From Desulfocapsa sp. (lineage in GTDB: Bacteria; Desulfobacterota; Desulfobulbia; Desulfobulbales; Desulfocapsaceae), in the NCBI GenBank assembly GCA_029942265.1, contig JAOZTO010000079.1:1-8471 (forward strand): DNA of 8,471 bases, read 5' to 3'. The position numbers were made by a program, and so were the translations under genes. Shown one piece after another: positions 1 through 5,712 of the stretch. Position 1 is the first letter of the stretch; the number at the start of each line of letters is the position of its first letter. The notes below the pieces were generated by a model that saw nothing but the letters and a program-made list of their open reading frames with translations, was not told the DNA's origin and did not search any database.

Positions 1-1163
1 TTATTCCAGTACACCCATTTGAACATCATCTTTCCCCAGTGGTTTGCTTTGGATTCTCCAAGAAGAGAAAAGGGGCCAAGTCCTGGAAGTGGGAATTTTC
101 CTGGAAGTGGTTCGTAATCATAGTTAAAATCAATAAGAGCTGCTTTATCAAAACCGGTTTCAATAAAACAGTTGGCATGGCCGTCAAAATCTTCTTTAAG
201 TTCTTCGCCATTGATTTCACGAATAAAATTTTCAACCATTACTTCAGCTGAAAAATGCGCTACTGAACCAGCTTTAGAGGTCGGCAGAGTAGTTGCGTCT
301 CCTAGTACAAACATATTGTCATGATTGTCAGCTTTCAGGGTATGGTTGTTAGTTTTCACATACCCTATTTCATCCATTGCCACGCCGGATTTAACCAAAA
401 CCCTGGCACCAACGTTAGGTGGAACAGAAACCAGCAGATCATATTCAATTTCATCTCCTGCCGCCGAAACAATCTTATTATTGGCACAATCAACTTCTGC
501 CAAGTCATAACTTGCTGTTATTTTAATATTTTTCTGTTCAATAAGTTGCGAGAAGAAAGCACTGGCTTTGGGCTTGGTGAATGCACCTGGAAGAGGGGTA
601 ACCAGTCTGATTTCAATATCATCACGATAACCACGTTCACTAAAGTAAGCATCTGCAAGATAGACAAATTCAAGGGGAGCAACCGGGCATTTAAAGGGAA
701 ATTCTGCAATATTTAATACCAGTTTACCGGATTTGAATTCACGAAGTGCTCGGCACAAATTCACTGCACCGTCAAGCGTATAAAAATCAAAAACAGATTT
801 TTGCCATCCTTCCATCATGCCTGGAATTTCTTCTGGAGCTAGGCTAACACCGGTGCAGACAATAATTTTATCGTAGTCGTAGCTTCCTGCTGTAGTTTCT
901 ACAAGCTGTTTTTCAGTATCTATGCCAACGATTTCATCAATTACAAAGTTGATTCCACGTCCCATAAACTCACTACGACTTCGAACTACATCCTCAGGTT
1001 TGTATATTCCAAAAGGAATAAAAAGCAGACCCGGTTGGTAGATATGTTGGTCATCCTTGTCAATAATAGTGATCGACCACTCATTCGTATCAAGTTTTTT
1101 TCGAAGTTTATTTGCTACCATGGTTCCAGCACAACCAGCACCTAGAATTACCAATTTCTTCAC
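1..1163 (-). CDS. sqr: Sulfide:quinone oxidoreductase-like FAD/NAD(P) oxidoreductase (3' end off window)
   Basis: A membrane-associated flavoprotein of the two-dinucleotide-binding-domain family; SQR members oxidise sulfide and pass electrons to quinone. I read 387 complete codons from the reverse complement. An N-terminal Rossmann motif, VILGAGCAGT (residues 5-14), binds FAD; a second FAD motif, MFVLGDATTLPTSKAGS, lies at about 284-300. Cys159 in FPFKCPVAPLEF and Cys332 in HANCFIETG sit where redox cysteines are expected. The tail reads NHWGKMMFKWVYWN and runs off the left edge; relatives continue for a few dozen residues. The start is GTG at 1163, chosen because GGAGG lies six bases upstream and the Rossmann fold begins at once; no ATG lies nearby in frame. 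It is transcribed away from pgaA. The family is clear. The exact substrate is inferred, since related flavoproteins (for example flavocytochrome c sulfide dehydrogenase subunits) share the fold. Confidence 0.88.
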   Translation of the reverse strand, partial: MKKLVILGAGCAGTMVANKLRKKLDTNEWSITIIDKDDQHIYQPGLLFIPFGIYKPEDVVRSRSEFMGRGINFVIDEIVGIDTEKQLVETTAGSYDYDKIIVCTGVSLAPEEIPGMMEGWQKSVFDFYTLDGAVNLCRALREFKSGKLVLNIAEFPFKCPVAPLEFVYLADAYFSERGYRDDIEIRLVTPLPGAFTKPKASAFFSQLIEQKNIKITASYDLAEVDCANNKIVSAAGDEIEYDLLVSVPPNVGARVLVKSGVAMDEIGYVKTNNHTLKADNHDNMFVLGDATTLPTSKAGSVAHFSAEVMVENFIREINGEELKEDFDGHANCFIETGFDKAALIDFNYDYEPLPGKFPLPGLGPFSLLGESKANHWGKMMFKWVYWN

Positions 1164-1209
1164 ACTCTACCTCCGACATAAGAAGTTTTTCTGTTTGGCT
1201 TTTTTATAC

Positions 1210-1251
1210 AAAAAAACCGACTTCGCACCTAGGAGCTTGTCCTAGTCAACT
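1210..1251 (-). terminator. Terminator-like hairpin in the SQR leader (possible attenuator)
   Basis: Read on the minus strand, TTGACT can pair with AGTCGG (two G-U pairs), enclosing an inner hairpin with arms AGGA and TCCT, and seven T residues follow directly (1216 to 1210). The inner arms extend to CTAGGA/TCCTAG (1245-1229, five-base loop) if the outer stem is open. It lies between the promoter candidate and the start codon, about 47 bases before the GTG, so it could attenuate transcription. The outer stem is weak and has an asymmetric bulge, so this is only a candidate. Confidence 0.28.
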
Positions 1252-1312
1252 AGCAAACTGAACAAGATTTCAACATTAAGCAAAATACTTGTCGCTGTTC
1301 ATTTTTTCTTAT

Positions 1313-1340
1313 GTTATACCACATTGTGTTCGTTGGTCAA
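1313..1340 (-). promoter_or_regulatory. Candidate sigma70-type promoter for the SQR gene
   Basis: On the minus strand TTGACC (1340 to 1335) is followed after 16 bases by TATAAC (1318 to 1313). It faces the SQR-like gene and would give a leader of roughly 140 bases. Both hexamers match the consensus at five of six positions. Predicted from sequence only. Confidence 0.45.
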
Positions 1341-1356
1341 GGGGAAATTCTGCCAT

Positions 1357-1372
1357 AGCACTTAAAGGTGCT
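1357..1372. promoter_or_regulatory. Short inverted repeat in the divergent control region
   Basis: AGCAC and GTGCT are separated by TTAAAG, ending 16 bases before the pgaA -35 candidate and upstream of the SQR promoter candidate. It could be an operator for either direction, but it is short and no regulator is recognised. Confidence 0.2.
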
Positions 1373-1388
1373 TTAATCTAAGAGCTTG

Positions 1389-1417
1389 TTGACATTACAA
1401 TAATAGGATACTACAGT
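1389..1417 (+). promoter_or_regulatory. Candidate sigma70-type promoter for the pga operon
   Basis: A perfect TTGACA (1389-1394) is followed after 17 bases by TACAGT (1412-1417), four of six matches to TATAAT. The predicted start of transcription is near 1424. That leaves about 78 bases of leader before the preferred pgaA start at 1502. In that stretch I see no GGA motif of the kind CsrA binds in the E. coli pgaA leader, so regulation by that route is not suggested here. Confidence 0.5.
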
Positions 1418-1501
1418 AATAATACTCAGTTGTATTCCATCTTCATCTATTTTCAAAGCAACCTTTTTGTTCTATGCCACCATAAAGAGACAACCAACAC
1501 C

Positions 1502-4462
1502 TTGCTATCATCAACCAAACATCCTCCGCATATTTATGTTATATTGCTATCCTGCATTACTCTACAAATCCTAATTGCTCTTCCCGAAAGTGCTCATGCA
1601 CTTCGACTTTACTCACAGGATGAATATCAGGCTGCAAGGGATCGTGCCGTACAGACTGCCAGAAACGGCAACTACACTAGTGCCTTGCGTAGTTTTGAAA
1701 AACTGTTGAAACTGGAACCGGATAATCATGGGGCGTTAAATGATTATCTCACCATCCTTACATGGGACAAACAGTACAAAAAGGCCTTATCATATGCCCA
1801 TTTTTTAAATTTCAAGGAAACACCGGAATATGTATTGCGGGCTCTTATTAATGCAGCCGACACAGTCCATGACCTACCACTATTAGATACGCTTGTACGG
1901 GCATACTTAATACGAAATCCGACAATCCCAAAAGATGCTCCAAAGGAAATTCGGGGAAAAACACCACTGGAAGTAGCTTCATATCTGGCATCCATCGGAA
2001 TGCACAACACATCCTTAAGCATATTAAAAAACCTGTTTGAGTTATCTTCTGACAACCAGACGTATCTTGCTGATTATATCGCTGCACTGCATAGCAATAA
2101 AAAATATGAAGAAGCCATCGAGATGTCATCGCTCCTCAATCTTAACGATGCACCGGAGTTTGTCCTCGATGCCCTTATCGATTCCAGTGAGCATACGAAT
2201 CAGCCGGAGATTGAAGAAAAATTCAATGCCGCGTATAACAAAAAACAGATCGTTTCATCCCCTCCGCCAAAAATTTCCTTAAAACCAGCTAATCACTCCA
2301 GCATACAAATTCACCCCATCCATGTAGAAAAACAAAAGGAAACTATACAAAAGAAGAAAGTAGCTACAATGCAGCATAAAATTGCTATCCAGCGCCCAGT
2401 TGTCGCCTCTCAGCAAACAATAATTGCAAAGGCAAGAGCATATCTGAAAGATCATAACTTTAAAAAAGCCAAGGAACTCTTAGAACCTCTTTATATGACA
2501 GGAAAAAGAGATCAAAACCTTCTTAACACAGTGGCACTTTTCTTCACCGCCCAAGATCGCTACATTGAAGCGGCATACGTGTATCTTCAACTTATGGAAC
2601 GTAACCCGGAAGATACTGCTGCAAAGCGCTATATCGTGCTTAATCTCTTTTATGCAGGAGCTCCCTTTCGGGCATTTGCATATCTTGAAAAAAACCCCGA
2701 ACTCTTCAGCCCTGAGGAAACCAATAAGATCCATACCGATACAATAGCATTCAGGGTTAGGTGGTCCAGTTACACATTGCCCAAAAACGAAAAACGATAC
2801 ACTGTACTTGATACTATTCTACAGGAAAGCAAGCAGGAGATTGACAAGTTGGAACCGAAGGGAGATAGCTATAATCTCAACCGAATAGAGATGGATTATA
2901 TTGTCACACTCCGGGAACGCGGCCTGACAAAAGAGGTGCTGAAACGCTACAATGTTTTGCGTGATGAAGGGCACACCCTCCCCGATTACGCACTTCACAG
3001 TGTTGCTGACAGTTATCTTGCAGAAGAACAACCTGAGATTGCACGGGATATGTACCTAAAACTTCTAAAAAATGATCCGGCTAGTTTTTTACTGCACGAA
3101 GCACTCTGCTGGGCGTATCTTGATAATGAGGAGTATCAAAAAGCACTGGATCTCTCAACGCAACTTAATAATGCAACACCACTCTGGCGAAAGGATAACA
3201 GTGGCGCTATCGTGAAGGATAACGACGAAAAACTCTCCACAGCGCTACTTGCCACTTCGGTTTTATCCTCCAGCGATTATCTTGCCGAAGCTCAGAAAAT
3301 CCTTGAAAAAATGAGATATATAGCACCCTACAATACAGATATATATGATTCGCTCACCACAGTATATCGCTGGCGCGGATGGCCGCAGAAAGCGTATGAA
3401 CAGAACGCTATCGCTACAACCATTGACCCAGACAATATTTACCTTAAACTCAACAGAACCAGAACATTGATGGATCTTAACAGACTTGATGAGGCCGAAA
3501 CACTACTTGCCACCATAAACAAACAGGATGATGCCGATACAGACAAACAGATCGCCACATTAAATGAAGATTTTGCTCTGATGAAACGACCCATACTTTC
3601 TGTGTCTGCTGACGGTGGATCGTCAGATTCTGACAGCAGTGACTACGGAAGTTCCGATTTTTCCATTGAATCATTCCTCTACGACAAACTTTATGCTAAT
3701 GCGTTACGTCCTTTTCTCCATCAATACTACAACAGATCAGATTTCACCGAAGGGACAGGACGATATCAACGAGTTGGCATCGGGGGTGAATACAGTATCA
3801 GACAAAACACTTTTAGGGCTGAAATCAGTTCCAGCTATTCTGCTGAAAGTGATGTCGGTCTCTCCATCCAAAGCAACCATATTTTTAACGATTCATTTAG
3901 TATTGGCCTGTCCTACGACTCCTTCAGCACCAACATTCCGGTGCGTGCGTATTTTCACGGCATAACAGGCCCTGGGTATAAGGCAGATATTGGATATCGA
4001 TTCAATGAAAGCAGCACAATTGGAGCAAGTTACGAGTACCTCGATTTTTCAAATGATAATCGCAGAAAGAGCTGGAATGTAACATATGCTCAGCGTGTAT
4101 TTAATTCACCAAAATTCAAAGTCAAACTCACACCAGCGTTCTATCAGAGCCAGAACAGTAAAATTGGAGGGCCGTTTTTCAACCCTGTAAGCGACTATTC
4201 CTACTCTCTTGCTATCACTGGTGATTGGCTTACCTGGCAGCACTACACAAAAAATTTCAGTCAAAACATAGAAGTAAACCTTGGTAACTACTATCAGGAA
4301 AATTTCGGAACTAACCCTACTTACGGACTTAACTATCAACACCAATGGACAATCAATAAATCTGTAAACCTCACATATGGGATTGCCTGGAGTTCTAATT
4401 ATTATGATGGTGACAAAGAAAATCGACTGGCAGGATCTGCCTCTCTTGGATGGATATTTTAA
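1502..4462 (+). CDS. pgaA: PgaA: outer-membrane PNAG export porin with periplasmic TPR domain
   Basis: Exports poly-beta-1,6-GlcNAc through the outer membrane; its TPR superhelix binds PgaB and the deacetylated polymer. Residue numbers count from the outermost in-frame TTG at 1430. I prefer TTG 1502 (codon 25): the promoter candidate would leave almost no leader for 1430, and the shorter form gives an ordinary 33-residue signal peptide with hydrophobic core YVILLSCITLQILIAL and probable cleavage at SAHA (57)/L58. There is no in-frame ATG near the start and neither TTG has a good ribosome site. TPR-like repeats fill about 65-720, broken by a Lys/Gln/Pro-rich linker at about 270-325. A Ser/Asp-rich stretch at 724-745 leads into a barrel of about 265 residues ending in GWIF, the terminal aromatic expected of a BAM substrate. 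IPVRAYFHGITG and YDGDKEN match E. coli PgaA barrel segments, and RWRGWPQKA matches its last TPRs. E. coli PgaA has about 807 residues; the extra length here is periplasmic. Confidence 0.9.
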   Translation: MLSSTKHPPHIYVILLSCITLQILIALPESAHALRLYSQDEYQAARDRAVQTARNGNYTSALRSFEKLLKLEPDNHGALNDYLTILTWDKQYKKALSYAHFLNFKETPEYVLRALINAADTVHDLPLLDTLVRAYLIRNPTIPKDAPKEIRGKTPLEVASYLASIGMHNTSLSILKNLFELSSDNQTYLADYIAALHSNKKYEEAIEMSSLLNLNDAPEFVLDALIDSSEHTNQPEIEEKFNAAYNKKQIVSSPPPKISLKPANHSSIQIHPIHVEKQKETIQKKKVATMQHKIAIQRPVVASQQTIIAKARAYLKDHNFKKAKELLEPLYMTGKRDQNLLNTVALFFTAQDRYIEAAYVYLQLMERNPEDTAAKRYIVLNLFYAGAPFRAFAYLEKNPELFSPEETNKIHTDTIAFRVRWSSYTLPKNEKRYTVLDTILQESKQEIDKLEPKGDSYNLNRIEMDYIVTLRERGLTKEVLKRYNVLRDEGHTLPDYALHSVADSYLAEEQPEIARDMYLKLLKNDPASFLLHEALCWAYLDNEEYQKALDLSTQLNNATPLWRKDNSGAIVKDNDEKLSTALLATSVLSSSDYLAEAQKILEKMRYIAPYNTDIYDSLTTVYRWRGWPQKAYEQNAIATTIDPDNIYLKLNRTRTLMDLNRLDEAETLLATINKQDDADTDKQIATLNEDFALMKRPILSVSADGGSSDSDSSDYGSSDFSIESFLYDKLYANALRPFLHQYYNRSDFTEGTGRYQRVGIGGEYSIRQNTFRAEISSSYSAESDVGLSIQSNHIFNDSFSIGLSYDSFSTNIPVRAYFHGITGPGYKADIGYRFNESSTIGASYEYLDFSNDNRRKSWNVTYAQRVFNSPKFKVKLTPAFYQSQNSKIGGPFFNPVSDYSYSLAITGDWLTWQHYTKNFSQNIEVNLGNYYQENFGTNPTYGLNYQHQWTINKSVNLTYGIAWSSNYYDGDKENRLAGSASLGWIF

Positions 4463-4552
4463 CCCTAACTATTCAGATGCACTCCATATTCGGGTTGGTT
4501 TCAAAACAGGCTAAACCACTGAATTGTAAATATTGAGGGTGTGGAATAAACT

Positions 4553-5602
4553 ATGAGTAAAAAGGAAATACAAAATAGCAAAACCGTATTATTCGAGCTC
4601 AAAACTCTTATTGACGAGAGTAGACAGCAAGTTGCAGTAGCAGTTAATTCTACTATGTCTATGCTGTATTGGAATATTGGTAAGCGAATCAATACTGAAA
4701 TATTGCAAAATAAAAGAGCGGAATATGGGCAACAGATTGTCGCTACGCTGTCGGACCAATTAACGAAGGAGTATGGTAAGGGCTGGAGCGAGAAAAACTT
4801 ACGCCACATGCTTAAATTTGCAGATGTTTTTCCTAAAAAAGAGATTGTCTTATCACTGATTAGACAATTGAGCTGGACTCATATTTTAGCAATAATTCCC
4901 ATAGAAGAGCCTCTAAAAAGAGAATTTTATATTGAAATGTGCAAAATGGAAAGATGGAGTGTGCGAACCTTTAGAGAACGCATCAACTCTATGCTTTTTG
5001 AAAGAACCGCAATAAGCAAAAAACCAGACGAAACTATTAAAGGCGATTTAGAGCAACTGAAAAATAAAGAGATAATAAGCCCAGACTTAATATTTCATGA
5101 TCCATATTTTCTCGATTTTCTTGGCTTGTCAGATACATACTCAGAAAAAGACTTAGAAAGTGCCATTTTAGTTGAACTCCAACACTTTATTACAGAGATT
5201 GGGAGCGACTTTGCTTTTCTTGCACGACAAAAACGAATTACCATAGATAATGAAGATTATTATATTGATCTGCTTTTCTTTCATAGAAAGCTCAGACGAC
5301 TTGTGGCGATTGAGTTGAAATTAGGTCATTTCAAGGCATCTCACAAAGGTCAAATGGAGCTTTATCTCCGCTGGCTTGAAAGGTACGAAAAGGCAGAAGG
5401 CGAAAATAAGCCTATAGGGTTGATATTGTGTGCATTAAAAAATGAAGAACATATTGAGTTGTTGCAGTTAGATAACTCTAATATAAAAGTTGCCGAATAC
5501 TTAACAGAACTACCCGATATGAAAGTACTTGAACAAAAATTGCACATCTCAATAAAAAGAGCAAAAAACAGATTCATGCAAAAAAATCTTGATGAGAGAT
5601 AA
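4553..5602 (+). CDS. DUF1016 / YhcG-family PD-(D/E)XK nuclease domain protein
   Basis: A predicted nuclease of 349 residues, close to the size of E. coli YhcG (about 375). An N-terminal helical DUF1016_N domain covers about 10-155, with typical signatures YWNIGKRI (39-46), YGQQIV (58-63), GWSEKNLRHM (77-86) and LSWTH (106-110). The C-terminal PD-(D/E)XK core at about 195-330 looks intact: E202 or E209, D239 in YYIDLLFFH, E254 and K256 in AIELKLG, and Q267/Y271 in GQMELYLRWL. The ATG at 4553 follows a GGA eight bases upstream. Its stop overlaps the next ATG by one base (TAATG), which suggests translational coupling. The family often sits inside type I restriction-modification loci next to hsdS; its biochemical role is poorly defined. 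Nothing links it to PNAG synthesis, so I infer a horizontally acquired passenger co-transcribed with pga. Confidence 0.88.
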   Translation: MSKKEIQNSKTVLFELKTLIDESRQQVAVAVNSTMSMLYWNIGKRINTEILQNKRAEYGQQIVATLSDQLTKEYGKGWSEKNLRHMLKFADVFPKKEIVLSLIRQLSWTHILAIIPIEEPLKREFYIEMCKMERWSVRTFRERINSMLFERTAISKKPDETIKGDLEQLKNKEIISPDLIFHDPYFLDFLGLSDTYSEKDLESAILVELQHFITEIGSDFAFLARQKRITIDNEDYYIDLLFFHRKLRRLVAIELKLGHFKASHKGQMELYLRWLERYEKAEGENKPIGLILCALKNEEHIELLQLDNSNIKVAEYLTELPDMKVLEQKLHISIKRAKNRFMQKNLDER

Positions 5603-5712
5603 TGAAGAAACTAGAACAATTGATAGGAACGCTTTGCCGTGAAGGGGTGGAATTTAAGGCGTTGGGGGAGGTTATGATTATAGTGCGTGGTGCATCACAA
5701 AGACCTATTAGA
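5602..5712 (+). pseudogene. hsdS 5' fragment (type I restriction specificity subunit), fused to pgaB
   Basis: Codons 1-37 of the pgaB reading frame resemble the start of HsdS. They read MKKLEQLIGTLCREGVEF (1-18), then KALGEV (19-24), then VRGASQRPIR (28-37). Type I specificity subunits commonly begin with a lysine/leucine-rich helix, an LCP-GVE-F/Y-K-LGEV segment and a VRGASPRPI motif opening the first target-recognition domain. PgaB proteins have nothing like this before their signal peptide. The fragment stops where the hydrophobic SFFVSVLLFLFL begins, so the target-recognition domains are absent and it cannot work as a specificity subunit. The one-base overlap with the DUF1016 gene probably preserves the donor locus arrangement. 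Recognition rests on remembered family motifs, not an alignment. Confidence 0.65.

Larger units (their letters stand above)
4463..5712 (+). other. Probable inserted block derived from a type I restriction-modification locus
   Basis: This block separates pgaA from the recognisable part of pgaB. It holds a spacer of about 90 bases, a DUF1016 nuclease gene and an hsdS-like 5' fragment. Pga operons normally run pgaA directly into pgaB. By eye the nuclease gene is more AT-rich than pgaA (sample 60-base lines of about 33-38% GC against about 48% in a pgaA line). I find no insertion-sequence ends, transposase, target duplication or integrase, so illegitimate recombination is more likely than transposition. 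The left boundary lies somewhere in 4463-4552; the right boundary is near 5705-5720. Confidence 0.6.

Noticed and set aside
26..235. Minus-strand frame starting TTG at 235 that seemed to continue the SQR C-terminus
   Set aside because: Careful reading of the T-run near 70 shows that the SQR frame itself stays open to the window edge (GPFSLLGESKANHWGK), so no frameshift is present.
321..716. Plus-strand open frame of 131 codons
   Set aside because: It lies antisense to the SQR-like gene, has no recognisable domain and no ribosome site, and the minus-strand frame carries all the family motifs.
1242..1253. Palindrome CTAGT-ca-ACTAG
   Set aside because: It overlaps the leader hairpin already listed, is short, and gives no clear operator pattern.
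1233..1390. Direct repeat GAGCTTGT at 1233-1240 and 1383-1390, suggesting a small mobile element
   Set aside because: Only eight bases, direct and not inverted, with no transposase or target duplication; chance is likely.
1544..1566. LLSC in the PgaA signal region as a lipobox
   Set aside because: Hydrophobic residues continue after the cysteine (ITLQILIAL) and a better cleavage site follows at SAHA, so lipidation is unlikely.
4461..4496. AACCC/GGGTT pair after the pgaA stop as a terminator
   Set aside because: Five base pairs with a 26-base loop and no T-run; it would not terminate transcription.
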